A stretch of DNA of 64,000 nt. Source: Pseudomonas sp. DNDY-54. GTDB lineage: Bacteria; Pseudomonadota; Gammaproteobacteria; Pseudomonadales; Pseudomonadaceae. Within the stretch, counting starts at the first letter, position 1, and every line of letters begins with the position of its first letter. The stretch covers positions 2,108,001 through 2,172,000 of the forward strand of contig NZ_CP082271.1 in the NCBI RefSeq assembly GCF_019880365.1, read 5' to 3'. The translations under genes were made by a program, and so were the position numbers. Shown here in pieces: positions 1-9,710 of the stretch. The notes beneath the pieces were generated by a model. The model did not search any database and was not told the DNA's origin. It saw nothing but the letters and a program-made list of their open reading frames with translations.

Positions 1-362
1 TCAATGGCGGCGGCGTGTTGCTGAACAATTCGACTGCGCCGACCCTGGGGGTCGCTGCGATCGCCAAGCGGGCCATGCGGCCGGGTGAGCTGATCGAGCG
101 CGGCATTGGCGGCTTCCAATTCCGCGGTGAGGCGGTAAAACTCAGCGACAACCCCGATCATGTGCCTATCGGACTGTTGCGCAAGACCGCCCTTAAGCGC
201 GCCGTCGAACCGGGACAGATGATCACGTTTGATGATGTGGACCTTTTGCCGAGCCGGGCACTGGATATCGTCATGCAACAGCGTGCCGAGCGTAAGGCAA
301 CGGTGGTGCATACGCCGCCCGTCAGCATGGTGCCTGTCGGGATGGCCGCTGTCGGCGGCTGA
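1..362 (+). CDS. C-terminal part of a SAF-domain protein (COG4091-like oxidoreductase), truncated by window edge
   Basis: The reading frame is open from base 3 to the TGA at 360-362, so only the last ~119 codons are inside the window and the true start lies upstream. The visible part contains a SAF-like stretch (KRAMRPGELIERG, then a second block ending AVEPGQMITFDDVDL). This resembles the C-terminal domain of COG4091 proteins, predicted homoserine-dehydrogenase-like NAD(P) oxidoreductases with a SAF tail. The catalytic Rossmann part is not visible, so the activity is inferred from the tail alone. It is convergent with the flippase gene at 486-1952 and separated from it by a hairpin terminator. 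Other SAF-containing enzymes, such as sialic-acid-synthase-like proteins, remain possible. Confidence 0.55.
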   Translation, partial: NGGGVLLNNSTAPTLGVAAIAKRAMRPGELIERGIGGFQFRGEAVKLSDNPDHVPIGLLRKTALKRAVEPGQMITFDDVDLLPSRALDIVMQQRAERKATVVHTPPVSMVPVGMAAVGG

Positions 363-410
363 TCTCCATAGAGGATGACGACTGCTTGTTTGACCAGCCC
401 GTCTGAAAAG

Positions 411-438
411 AAGCCCCGCCGCAAAGCGGGGCTTTTTT
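411..438. terminator. Rho-independent terminator between convergent genes
   Basis: Perfect 9-bp stem AAGCCCCGC (411-419) / GCGGGGCTT (426-434) with a 6-nt loop, followed by a run of T on the + strand. The leading AA and flanking A residues also give a short U-run on the - strand, so it can serve both the SAF gene and the flippase gene. Confidence 0.85.
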
Positions 439-485
439 GTGACCCGTATAGTTTGACCGTGTCGTGTCGGCCATACCGCCGGCTA

Positions 486-1952
486 TCAGGCCTTCTTCAT
501 TGACCAGTAGGCCGGCTTGAACAGGTCGCGTTCACCCAACAGCACGACCCCGGCAACGAACGCGCATAACACCAGCGCGATATACAGACACAACTGAAGC
601 AGCCCATGAGGGGCGGGCACCCAATGAAGCGCAATGGCGATCGCTGCTCCGGTGCCAACCCAGCGTACAAGCACGCGTGGCGCCAGACCTTCGGGTGATG
701 AGCGATAGACGTACAAACCCATGAACAAGGCCTGCAAGGTCGCGCCACTGGAAAACGCAAACGCCAAACCCTCGGCACCGTACGGACCGTAGAGTAGCGC
801 GTCGAGGCTGATCGTAAGCCCAGAGCTGACCAAGGTAATCACCAGAAACAACCGCGATTGATGTTGTGCGAGGAGGGCGCGACCCCAGAGCAGCGCCAAT
901 CCCATCGCCGGCAGGCCAAGTGCGTAGAGAATAACCAGCGAGGCCGTTGCATCGGTTTGCGGTGCGCCAAACTGGCCTCGCTCCAAAAGCACCGAGACCA
1001 CGGTTTGTGGGAACGAACAGAGCACCACCGCGGCGGGCACGAGAAACAACAGGGTCGCCAGCAATCCCTTACGTATCACCGCGGCGTGGCTGTCGAAGTC
1101 ATTGTCGTTCCAGCTCGAGACGAAGCGCGGAAAGAGCACCGAAAGCACCGACAACGCGTAAAGCGTGAGCGGGATCGTCACGATACGGAACGCAAACGAG
1201 AGCATCGTGATGCTGCCTTCATCCAGAAAGGAGGCGAACATGCGCTCGGCGAGGATACAGCCTTGCTGTGCGCCAGCGGCGACCAGGACCGGTGCGAAGG
1301 CCAGGCCGAAGCCGCCGCCGTGACCGGTCGTTTCGACCTTGGTGCCGCCGCGCAAGAAGCCGATGCGTCGGTGTTGCACCACAATCAACGCGAGCTGAGG
1401 CAGCAACATGCCGATGAATATCACCATGCCGGTAGGCTGAAATAGAAGGATGCCAATAATTGCGCCAGCGTTGAGTAGCACTGTCCGCGTGATCGGCAGA
1501 ATGAACACATCGTTCATGTTGAGCAGCGCGCCTTGGCAATACAGCACCGCTTGAACGGCGATCAGTACCGCACCCACACAAAATACGAGCTGACCGGAAG
1601 CAACTTGTGCGTCGGTCCAGCCGGGCGCCAAGAGATTGAGGATCCAGTAGCTCGCCAGTATCGCGACGACGCTTACAGCTGCGCCCATGGCCATCACGCG
1701 CCAATAGAGCCAACGGCTGACGCTTTCGAACAGGGCTTCGGATTGGCTGCGTAACTTTTGCAAGTACGGGATCATGGCGTCGCGAAGCGCGAGGCCGAGA
1801 AAGTTCTCGAAAAACATCGGCAAGATCAGCGCGACAAAGATCAGATCTGCTTCCCAGCTCAGACCAAACGCCTTGGCGATGAACAGGTCGCGCAAAAAAC
1901 CGAGAAGAAAGCTGGCGACAGTGAGCGCCAGGATGACCAGCGATGCATTCAT
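486..1952 (-). CDS. MurJ/MviN-type lipid-linked oligosaccharide flippase (MOP superfamily)
   Basis: 488-residue integral membrane protein with about 12-14 hydrophobic segments along its whole length. The N-terminus (FLLGFLRDLFIAKAFG, then ADLIFVALILP) matches the opening of MurJ/MviN proteins, which flip undecaprenyl-pyrophosphate-linked precursors across the inner membrane. The size is close to, but slightly shorter than, housekeeping MurJ (~510 aa). Its position beside a SAF-domain gene suggests a polysaccharide-export paralogue at the edge of a surface-polymer cluster rather than the essential lipid II flippase; that is inference. The start at 1952 has AGGA seven bases upstream. No murJ neighbours such as rpsT or ribF are present, which argues against the housekeeping copy. 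Confidence 0.75.
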   Translation of the reverse strand: MNASLVILALTVASFLLGFLRDLFIAKAFGLSWEADLIFVALILPMFFENFLGLALRDAMIPYLQKLRSQSEALFESVSRWLYWRVMAMGAAVSVVAILASYWILNLLAPGWTDAQVASGQLVFCVGAVLIAVQAVLYCQGALLNMNDVFILPITRTVLLNAGAIIGILLFQPTGMVIFIGMLLPQLALIVVQHRRIGFLRGGTKVETTGHGGGFGLAFAPVLVAAGAQQGCILAERMFASFLDEGSITMLSFAFRIVTIPLTLYALSVLSVLFPRFVSSWNDNDFDSHAAVIRKGLLATLLFLVPAAVVLCSFPQTVVSVLLERGQFGAPQTDATASLVILYALGLPAMGLALLWGRALLAQHQSRLFLVITLVSSGLTISLDALLYGPYGAEGLAFAFSSGATLQALFMGLYVYRSSPEGLAPRVLVRWVGTGAAIAIALHWVPAPHGLLQLCLYIALVLCAFVAGVVLLGERDLFKPAYWSMKKA

Positions 1953-2234
1953 TCCTTGATCCTGTGCAGGCCATTATCGGGCGGCCTGGTGAAAAGCGGC
2001 GTACCTGCCGGTTGCGAAGAGTCGTCAGCGGTCGTTCAGACTCGAATCGTCAGCGGGCCGGAGAACGATACATAGACTGGAACCCTCCGCCATGGTTCCA
2101 GCTCGGCGGATTGAGCGATTTGCAGGCCACGTTGGGTACGGACAAGCTCGGATACGTAAAAATGCCGTAAATCCCCTTTGCGAGCGGGTCGCGACTGCTT
2201 ATGGTTCACCCTCATTTCTAGGCGAACCCAGTTC
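1953..2234. promoter_or_regulatory. Divergent intergenic region with inverted repeat upstream of muxA
   Basis: 282 bp separate the flippase and muxA starts, so both promoters should lie here. A perfect 7-bp inverted repeat, TGGAACC (2078-2084) / GGTTCCA (2094-2100), with a 9-bp spacer, sits about 135 bp before muxA and could be a regulator site. I see no convincing -35/-10 pair and no gene. Confidence 0.35.
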
Positions 2235-3476
2235 ATGTCCGAGGCAAACTCTCTTTCTACCGGCTCCGTGCGGCGCTGGCTGGTTATTGGCGGCGTGATT
2301 GCTGCGATTGTGTTGCTGATCTGGTGGCTCTGGCCAACCGCGGCCGAGAAGCCACAACAGCCAGGCGGGCGCCCGGCTTTTGGCGCATTTGGTGGTCCGA
2401 CACCGGTGCGGGTCGCCTCCGTTGAGCAGGGAAATTTCGAGGTCTATGCCAAAGCGCTCGGTACTGTTACGCCGTTGAATACGGTAAACGTCCGTAGCCG
2501 TGTGGCAGGTGAACTTGTTGACGTACGCTTCGAAGAAGGCCAGCGGGTCAAGGCTGGCGATCTGCTCGCGGTCATCGACCCGCGCCCTTATGAAGTAGCC
2601 CTTCAACAAGCCGAAGGTACGCTGCAGCAGAACCGGGCGCTGCTGCAGAATGCGCAAGTCGATTTGAAGCGATATCGGGGATTGTTCGCCGATGACAGCA
2701 TTGCCAAGCAAACCCTCGATACCCAGCAGGCACTGGTGAACCAATACCAGGGGACCCTGGCAGCCAATCAGGCCGCGGTGAACGAAGCCAAGCTCAACCT
2801 CGAATTTACGCAGATCCGTGCGCCCATCGATGGCCGCGTCGGTCTCCGTCAGCTTGACCAGGGAAACCTTGTCGCTGCCAACGACACCACCCCGTTGGTC
2901 GTTATCACCCAGACCCAACCCATGGCGATCAGTTTTACATTGCCTGAAAGCGAATTGCCGCCAGTCATTGCGCGTTTCCGTCGCGGTGAGGAACTGTCCG
3001 CACAGGCCTGGGACCGTGGCGAGCGCATCCTCTTTGGCGAAGGCGTACTCGAAAGCGTCGATAACCTGATCGATACCACTACCGGTACGTTGAAGATGAA
3101 GGCTCGCTTCGACAACGAGGCGGAGCTGTTGATACCTAACCAGTTCGTCAATGTCCGGCTACGCGTCGAGACGCTCCAAGGCGCCATTCTGATTCCGTCT
3201 GCTGCGCTTCAATTCGGCTCACGCGGCAACTATGCCTACGTCGTGGGTGACGATTCGAAAGTCGAGCTACGGGTACTGGAAGTGGGGCCGAGCAACGGTG
3301 AGAAAACCGTCATCACCAAGGGCTTGAGCGTGGGCGAACGTATCGTGATGGAAGGCACTGATCGTTTGCGTGATGGAAGCGAAGTCGAGGTGGTCGATCG
3401 CCAGGCGCTCGCCGAAGAAGCGGCAGAGAATCCGAAAGTCGCTCCGCAGGCCGGCCGGGAGCGCCCCGCGCAATGA
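2235..3476 (+). CDS. muxA: RND efflux periplasmic adaptor, MdtA/MuxA type
   Basis: 413-residue membrane-fusion protein that links an inner-membrane RND pump to an outer-membrane channel. A short cytoplasmic N-terminus is followed by one membrane anchor (WLVIGGVIAAIVLLIWWLW, residues ~15-33). Then come the lipoyl half-motifs (VRSRVAGELVDVRFEEGQRVKAGDLLAVIDP), a long coiled-coil hairpin rich in Q and A, and a second lipoyl half (TQIRAPIDGRVGLR). A beta-barrel and a membrane-proximal domain complete the protein. The start at 2235 was chosen because an upstream in-frame TTG at 2178 would add a non-conserved 19-residue extension. The gene is first of a four-gene operon and overlaps muxB by 4 bp (ATGA). 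The following two RND pumps and OMF identify it as the MuxABC-OpmB / MdtABC type. Confidence 0.9.
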   Translation: MSEANSLSTGSVRRWLVIGGVIAAIVLLIWWLWPTAAEKPQQPGGRPAFGAFGGPTPVRVASVEQGNFEVYAKALGTVTPLNTVNVRSRVAGELVDVRFEEGQRVKAGDLLAVIDPRPYEVALQQAEGTLQQNRALLQNAQVDLKRYRGLFADDSIAKQTLDTQQALVNQYQGTLAANQAAVNEAKLNLEFTQIRAPIDGRVGLRQLDQGNLVAANDTTPLVVITQTQPMAISFTLPESELPPVIARFRRGEELSAQAWDRGERILFGEGVLESVDNLIDTTTGTLKMKARFDNEAELLIPNQFVNVRLRVETLQGAILIPSAALQFGSRGNYAYVVGDDSKVELRVLEVGPSNGEKTVITKGLSVGERIVMEGTDRLRDGSEVEVVDRQALAEEAAENPKVAPQAGRERPAQ

Positions 3477-6400
3477 ACATGTCGCGGCTGTTCATTCTTC
3501 GGCCAGTGGCAACCACCCTGACGATGATTGCGATATTGCTGGCAGGTCTCATCGCCTACCGCATGCTGCCGGTTTCCGCGCTGCCCCAGGTCGACTACCC
3601 GACCATTCGCGTGATGACGTTGTATCCGGGTGCTAGCCCCGAAGTGATGACCAGCGCGGTGACTGCGCCGCTGGAGCGACAGTTCGGCCAAATGCCGGGG
3701 CTGACCCAGATGTCTTCGACCAGCTCGGGCGGCGCTTCGGTCATCACCTTGCGTTTCTCGCTTGACGTCGAGCTGGACGTGGCGGAGCAGGAAGTTCAGG
3801 CCGCCATTAACGCGGGCAGTAACCTGCTGCCGAATGATCTGCCAGCACCGCCCGTCTACAACAAGGTCAACCCAGCCGACACGCCGGTGATGACGCTGGC
3901 GGTCACCTCGGAGAGCCTCGCGCTGCCGGAACTTCATGATCTGGTTGATACACGCATGGCGCAGAAGCTGGCGCAGATCAGTGGTGTTGGTATGGTCAGC
4001 ATTGCCGGAGGACAACGCCCGGCCGTGCGTATTCGCGTCAACCCGGAAGCGCTGGCGTCGTACGGGCTCTCACTCGCTGACGTTCGCACGCTGGTGACCA
4101 GCTCGAACGTCAATCAACCGAAAGGCAATTTTGACGGCCCGACACGCGTGTCGATGCTCGATGCCAACGATCAGCTGAAAACCCCGGAAGAATATGCCGA
4201 GCTGATCCTTGCCTATGAAGACGGCGCGACGCTGCGTTTAAAAGATGTCGCCGACATCATCGATGGCGCCGAAAATGAACGGCTCGCCGCGTGGGCCAAT
4301 GAAAGTCAGGCGGTGCTGCTGAACATTCAGCGTCAGCCCGGCGCCAATGTCATCGAGGTGGTCGAGCGCATTCAAGCGCTGCTCCCTGAAGTTACGGCCA
4401 GCATGCCGACCGGTCTCGATGTGGTGGTGCTGACCGACCGCACCCAGACCATCCGCGCGGCGATTACCGATGTTCAGCACGAATTGCTCATGGCCACCTT
4501 TCTGGTCGTGATGGTCACGTTCGTGTTTCTCAAGCGGTTGTCGGCGACGATCATCCCGTCCATCGCCGTGCCGTTGTCACTTATCGGCACCTTCGCCGTG
4601 ATGCATCTCGCCGGCTTCTCGCTGAACAACCTGACCCTGATGGCATTGACCATTGCCACCGGGTTCGTGGTTGACGATGCCATCGTCATGCTCGAGAACA
4701 TCGCCCGTCATGTGGAAGAGGGCGAGACGCCATTGCAGGCGGCGCTGAAAGGGGCCAAGCAGATCGGCTTCACGTTGATCTCGCTGACGTTGTCGCTGAT
4801 CGCTGTGTTGATTCCACTGCTGTTCATGCAAGACGTAGTAGGGCGCCTGTTCCGTGAGTTCGCCATCACTCTAGCTGTCGCTATCCTCATTTCACTCGTG
4901 GTTTCGCTGACACTGACACCCATGATGTGCGCCAAGCTACTCAAGCCTGCCAGCGACGAGAAATCCAAGCCGGATTGGGTCGAGCGGCTGATTGGCGGCT
5001 ATGCGCGCTGGCTGACCTGGGTGCTCGGACACCAGACCCTCACGCTGCTGGTTGCGGTGGCCACATTGGGATTGACGGTCGTGTTGTACCTCGCCGTGCC
5101 GAAGGGCTTCTTTCCGGTGCAGGACACTGGCGTAATCCAAGGCATCAGCGAAGCGCCTCAATCGATTTCGTTCCGCGCGATGAGTGAGCGACAGCAGTCA
5201 TTGGCCCGCGTGATTCTTTCCGATCCTGCGGTCGCCAGCCTGTCGTCCTATATAGGCGTGGATGGCGACAACGTGACGCTGAACAGTGGTCGCATCCTGA
5301 TCAACCTCAAGCCGCACGTCGAGCGCGACGTCACCGCAAGCCAGGTTATTGACCGCCTGCGGCCGGAGCTGGCGAAACTGCCGGGGATTGAGCTGTACAT
5401 GCAGCCGGTGCAGGACCTGTCGATCGAGGATCGGGTCAGCCGTACGCAGTTCCAGTTCAGTCTCGAGTCACCGGATGGCGAGCTGCTCGATGAATGGACA
5501 CCGCGCCTGGTTGCGGCCTTGCGCGAGCGTCCGGAACTGACCGACGTGGCCAGCGATCTGCAAAGCGACGGCCTGCAAATATTCCTGGATATCGACCGTG
5601 ATGCCGCCGCTCGGCTAGGTATCGAGTTATCCGCGATCACCGACGCGTTGTATGACGCCTTCGGCCAGCGCCAGATTTCGACCATCTTTACCCAGGCCAG
5701 CCAGTACCGCGTTGTGATCGAGGCAGAGGCTGGCAACCGTCTCGGCCCGCAGGCCCTTGAGCAGCTGTTTGTTCAGAGCGAGGGCGGAACACCCGTACGG
5801 TTGTCGAGCCTGGCAACGCTCGAGCAGCGTAACGCTCCGCTATTGATCAACCATATCGGCCAGTTTCCGGCCGTCACGCTGTCATTCAACCTGGCCGATG
5901 GGGTGTCGCTGGGCGAAGCGGTTGAAATCATAGAAAGCATCGAAGCCGAAATCGGCTTGCCTGCTGGAATTCAAAGCCGATTCCAGGGCGCAGCCGAGGC
6001 ATTCCGCGCATCGCTGTCCAGCACACTGCTGCTGATTCTGGCCGCGGTGGTGACCATGTACATCGTGCTGGGGGTGCTTTACGAGAGCTACATTCATCCG
6101 ATCACGATTCTCTCGACACTGCCGTCAGCCGCGGTGGGGGCGCTGCTGGCACTATTGCTGACCGGAAATGACCTGGGGTTGATCGCCATCATTGGCATCA
6201 TTTTGCTGATCGGCATCGTGAAGAAGAACGCGATCATGATGATCGACTTCGCGCTTGAAGCCGAACGTCATCAGGGCATGAGCCCGCGCGATGCAATCTA
6301 CCGGGCGGCACTGCTGCGCTTCCGTCCGATTCTGATGACGACCTTGGCAGCGCTGTTCGGTGCCGTGCCGCTGATGCTTGCGTCCGGGTCCGGCGCCGAA

Positions 6401-6553
6401 CTGCGTCAGCCGCTAGGGCTGGTGTTGGTCGGCGGACTGCTGCTGAGCCAGCTGCTAACACTTTTCACGACGCCCGTGATCTACCTGTTCTTCGACCGGC
6501 TGGGCAACCGTTTCGCGAGAAATCAAATGCCCGTACAGGACGCACGCACATGA
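3473..6553 (+). CDS. muxB: RND efflux transporter permease, MdtB/MuxB type
   Basis: 1026-residue proton-driven inner-membrane pump of the hydrophobe/amphiphile efflux (HAE-1) family. The topology is TM1 near residues 10-30, a large periplasmic loop, a TM2-6 block (~335-470), TM7, a second periplasmic loop, and a C-terminal TM block. The proton-relay motif appears in TM4 as GFVVDDAIVMLENIARH, with the two adjacent aspartates conserved. The C-terminal repeat has GIVKKNAIMMIDFALE. In this family two different permeases, B and C, form a mixed trimer. The ATG overlaps the muxA stop by 4 bp, indicating translational coupling. In P. aeruginosa the homologous pump exports novobiocin, aztreonam, macrolides and tetracycline; substrates here are unknown. 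Confidence 0.92.
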   Translation: MNMSRLFILRPVATTLTMIAILLAGLIAYRMLPVSALPQVDYPTIRVMTLYPGASPEVMTSAVTAPLERQFGQMPGLTQMSSTSSGGASVITLRFSLDVELDVAEQEVQAAINAGSNLLPNDLPAPPVYNKVNPADTPVMTLAVTSESLALPELHDLVDTRMAQKLAQISGVGMVSIAGGQRPAVRIRVNPEALASYGLSLADVRTLVTSSNVNQPKGNFDGPTRVSMLDANDQLKTPEEYAELILAYEDGATLRLKDVADIIDGAENERLAAWANESQAVLLNIQRQPGANVIEVVERIQALLPEVTASMPTGLDVVVLTDRTQTIRAAITDVQHELLMATFLVVMVTFVFLKRLSATIIPSIAVPLSLIGTFAVMHLAGFSLNNLTLMALTIATGFVVDDAIVMLENIARHVEEGETPLQAALKGAKQIGFTLISLTLSLIAVLIPLLFMQDVVGRLFREFAITLAVAILISLVVSLTLTPMMCAKLLKPASDEKSKPDWVERLIGGYARWLTWVLGHQTLTLLVAVATLGLTVVLYLAVPKGFFPVQDTGVIQGISEAPQSISFRAMSERQQSLARVILSDPAVASLSSYIGVDGDNVTLNSGRILINLKPHVERDVTASQVIDRLRPELAKLPGIELYMQPVQDLSIEDRVSRTQFQFSLESPDGELLDEWTPRLVAALRERPELTDVASDLQSDGLQIFLDIDRDAAARLGIELSAITDALYDAFGQRQISTIFTQASQYRVVIEAEAGNRLGPQALEQLFVQSEGGTPVRLSSLATLEQRNAPLLINHIGQFPAVTLSFNLADGVSLGEAVEIIESIEAEIGLPAGIQSRFQGAAEAFRASLSSTLLLILAAVVTMYIVLGVLYESYIHPITILSTLPSAAVGALLALLLTGNDLGLIAIIGIILLIGIVKKNAIMMIDFALEAERHQGMSPRDAIYRAALLRFRPILMTTLAALFGAVPLMLASGSGAELRQPLGLVLVGGLLLSQLLTLFTTPVIYLFFDRLGNRFARNQMPVQDART

Positions 6554-6605
6554 CGGCGGCAGGCGCGTCGGTGCAGCCAAGCGTCTTCATGACCGGCAAT
6601 CCCTC

Positions 6606-9600
6606 ATGAATCTGTCCGCACCCTTTATTGCGCGCCCTGTCGCGACCATGCTGCTGAGCCTGGCGATCCTGCTTTTGGGCGGGGTCAGCTTCGGGTTGCT
6701 GCCAGTGTCGCCGCTGCCGAACATGGATTTCCCGGTGATCACGGTGCAGGCCAGCCTGCCCGGGGCCAGCCCCGAAATCATGGCGTCGAGCGTTGCAACC
6801 CCTTTAGAACGCTCACTGGGCAGCATTGCTGGTGTCAGCCAGATGAGCAGTCGCAGCAGTCAGGGCCAGACGCGCATCATCATTCAGTTCGATCTGGATC
6901 GGGACATCAACGGCGCCGCCCGAGACGTACAGGCGGCAATCAATGCCTCGCGCAACCTGCTACCCAGCGGAATGCGCAGTATGCCGACCTACCGCAAGAT
7001 CAACCCAGCGCAAGCACCGATCATGGTGCTGTCATTGACCTCGGACGTATTGGACAAGGGGCAGCTCTACGATATCGGCTCCACGATTCTGGCGCAGAAG
7101 CTGTCGCAGGTTCCTGGCGTCGGCGAAGTGCAGGTTGGCGGGAGCTCTTTACCCGCGGTGCGGGTCGAGTTGCAGCCACAACAGCTGGAGCAATACGGCG
7201 TGTCGCTCGACGAGGTTCGTCAGACGATCGCCTCGGCCAACGTGCGCCGCCCCAAGGGCATGGTTGAAGATGATGACCGTCACTGGCAGGTTCAGGCCAA
7301 CGATCAACTGCATGAAGCAGCAGATTATCTGCCGCTGATCATTCGCTATCAGGACGGTGCAGCACTGCGCTTGAGCGATGTGGCCAACGTTCGCGATGCC
7401 GTCGAGGACCGGTACAACGACGGTTTCTTCAACAATGACCGTGCCGTGCTGCTGATCATCAACCGCCAGGCCGGCGCCAATATCATTGAAACCATCGAAG
7501 GCATTCGCAACGAGCTACCCGCGCTGCAAGCGATCGTGCCTGGCAGCGTCGAGATGGCCGTGGCGATGGATCGCTCACCCGTGATTCGCGCCACGCTGCA
7601 TGAGGCTGAGCGAACCCTGCTGATTGCTGTAGTGCTCGTGATCATCCTGGTGTTTCTGTTCCTCGGCAAACTGCGGACCGCGCTGATCCCGGCGCTCGCC
7701 GTACCGGTGTCCCTGGTCGGCACCTTCGCCGTGATGTATCTGTTCGGCTTCTCGCTCAATGTGTTGTCGCTGATGGCGCTGATCCTGGCTGCAGGCCTGG
7801 TGGTCGACGACGCCATTGTGGTGCTGGAAAACATTGCGCGGCATATCGACGATGGCGTTCCCCCGATGAAGGCGGCCTATATCGGCACGCGCGAGGTGGG
7901 TTTCACGCTGCTGTCGATGAATCTCTCGCTCGTCGTGGTGTTCGTCTCGATTCTGTTCATGGGCGGTTTGGTCGAGCGGCTGTTCCGCGAGTTTTCCATC
8001 ACCCTGGCGGCCGCCATTCTGGTTTCGCTGCTGGTCTCGCTGACGCTGACGCCCATGCTTTGCGCGCGTTGGCTGAAGCCCCATCAGCCCGAACACGACG
8101 GTCGCCTGCATGCGTGGAGTCACAAGGCACACCAATGGCTGTTGCGCCATTACGACCGCTCGTTGGGATGGGCGCTGCGTCATCATCGCATCACGCTATT
8201 CACCTTGTTGGCGACGGTCGGGCTTAACGTTTTCCTCTATATCCAGGTGCCGAAAACCTTTCTGCCCCAACAGGACACTGGACAGCTGACCGGCTTCATT
8301 CGGGGTGACGACGGACTGTCCTTCCAAGTCATGCAGCCGAAGATGGAGGCGTACCGCCGAGCCGTTCTGTCGGACCCTGCGGTCGAGAGCGTTGCGGGGT
8401 TCATCGGTGGGCAAGGCGGCATCAACAACGCCTTCATGATCGTCCGTCTCAAGCCCCTGGACGAGCGAAAGATCTCCGCGCAGAAGGTCATCGAGCGTAT
8501 TCGTCAGAACCAACCAAAGGTGCCGGGCGGACGCATGTTCCTGATGGCGGATCAGGACCTGCAGTTTGGCGGCGGACGCCAGAGCAGCTCGGCTTACTCC
8601 TACAATCTGCTGGCCGGCGACCTGGCCGACTTGCGTACCTGGGTACCGCAAGTGACCCGGGCCCTGATGGCCTTGCCTGAACTCACCAGTATCGATGCCA
8701 ACGAAGGCGAGGGCGCCCAGCAGATCAGTCTGAAGATTGATCGCGATGCGGCCAAGCGACTAGGCATCGACATGAGCACCGTCACCACGCTGCTCAATAA
8801 CGCCTTCAGCCAGCGGCAGATCTCCACGATTTATGAGTCACTCAATCAGTATCAGGTCGTGATGGAGATCGACCCAAGCTATGCGCAGCATCCCGAAGTG
8901 CTGGACCAGATTCAGGTGATCACGAGCGACGGCCGTCGCGTCCCGCTGGCGGCATTTGCGCGCTACGAACGGAGCCTCGAAGAGGACAGGGTCAGTCATG
9001 AAGGTCAGTTCGCTGCTGAGAACATCGATTTCGACCTGGCGCCGGGCGTCAGTCTCGATCAGGCGACGCGGGCTATCGAGCGAGCTGTCGCGGCCATCGG
9101 CCTGCCTAGCGAAGTTCAGGGACGCCTGGGTGGCACGGGCGACGTGTTCAAGTCGACCCAAGAAAGCCAGCCCCTGATGATTCTGGGTGCCTTGCTGCTG
9201 GTGTACATCGTGCTCGGCATCCTCTACGAGAGCTACATTCATCCGCTAACGATTCTGTCGACACTGCCCTCCGCCGGCGTGGGGGCGTTGCTCGCGATCA
9301 TCCTGACACGCGAGCAGTTCAGTCTGATTTCCTTGCTCGGTCTGTTCCTGCTGATCGGGGTGGTAAAGAAAAACGCCATCCTGATGATCGACCTGGCGCT
9401 GCAATTCGAGCGCAGCGATGGGCTGTCCCCGGCCGAGTCGATTCGCCGCGCCTGCCTGCTGCGTTTTCGACCGATTCTGATGACCACCATGGCCGCCATT
9501 CTCGGCGCGCTGCCTTTACTTATGGGCGGTGCGGAAGGCGCCGAGATGCGTCAGCCACTCGGCCTGGCCATTATTGGCGGGCTGATGCTCAGCCAGATCC

Positions 9601-9710
9601 TGACGCTCTACACCACGCCGGTGGTCTATCTCTACCTGGACCGCGCGCGGCATCGTTTCAACAGATGGCGCGGTGTGCGCACCGACGCCGCCCTGGAAAA
9701 TCCGCTATGA
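6606..9710 (+). CDS. muxC: RND efflux transporter permease, MdtC/MuxC type
   Basis: 1034-residue HAE-1 RND permease, the second pump subunit of this operon. It has the same fold and length as MuxB, with TM4 motif GLVVDDAIVVLENIARHID and the late motif GVVKKNAILMIDLALQ. It begins with an N-terminus typical of the C subunit (SAPFIARPVATMLLSLAILLLG). The ATG at 6606 lies 52 bp after muxB and is preceded by only a weak Shine-Dalgarno, so its translation may depend on readthrough from muxB. It overlaps opmB by 4 bp. The presence of two non-identical permeases in tandem is the diagnostic feature of Mdt/Mux pumps. Confidence 0.92.
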   Translation: MNLSAPFIARPVATMLLSLAILLLGGVSFGLLPVSPLPNMDFPVITVQASLPGASPEIMASSVATPLERSLGSIAGVSQMSSRSSQGQTRIIIQFDLDRDINGAARDVQAAINASRNLLPSGMRSMPTYRKINPAQAPIMVLSLTSDVLDKGQLYDIGSTILAQKLSQVPGVGEVQVGGSSLPAVRVELQPQQLEQYGVSLDEVRQTIASANVRRPKGMVEDDDRHWQVQANDQLHEAADYLPLIIRYQDGAALRLSDVANVRDAVEDRYNDGFFNNDRAVLLIINRQAGANIIETIEGIRNELPALQAIVPGSVEMAVAMDRSPVIRATLHEAERTLLIAVVLVIILVFLFLGKLRTALIPALAVPVSLVGTFAVMYLFGFSLNVLSLMALILAAGLVVDDAIVVLENIARHIDDGVPPMKAAYIGTREVGFTLLSMNLSLVVVFVSILFMGGLVERLFREFSITLAAAILVSLLVSLTLTPMLCARWLKPHQPEHDGRLHAWSHKAHQWLLRHYDRSLGWALRHHRITLFTLLATVGLNVFLYIQVPKTFLPQQDTGQLTGFIRGDDGLSFQVMQPKMEAYRRAVLSDPAVESVAGFIGGQGGINNAFMIVRLKPLDERKISAQKVIERIRQNQPKVPGGRMFLMADQDLQFGGGRQSSSAYSYNLLAGDLADLRTWVPQVTRALMALPELTSIDANEGEGAQQISLKIDRDAAKRLGIDMSTVTTLLNNAFSQRQISTIYESLNQYQVVMEIDPSYAQHPEVLDQIQVITSDGRRVPLAAFARYERSLEEDRVSHEGQFAAENIDFDLAPGVSLDQATRAIERAVAAIGLPSEVQGRLGGTGDVFKSTQESQPLMILGALLLVYIVLGILYESYIHPLTILSTLPSAGVGALLAIILTREQFSLISLLGLFLLIGVVKKNAILMIDLALQFERSDGLSPAESIRRACLLRFRPILMTTMAAILGALPLLMGGAEGAEMRQPLGLAIIGGLMLSQILTLYTTPVVYLYLDRARHRFNRWRGVRTDAALENPL

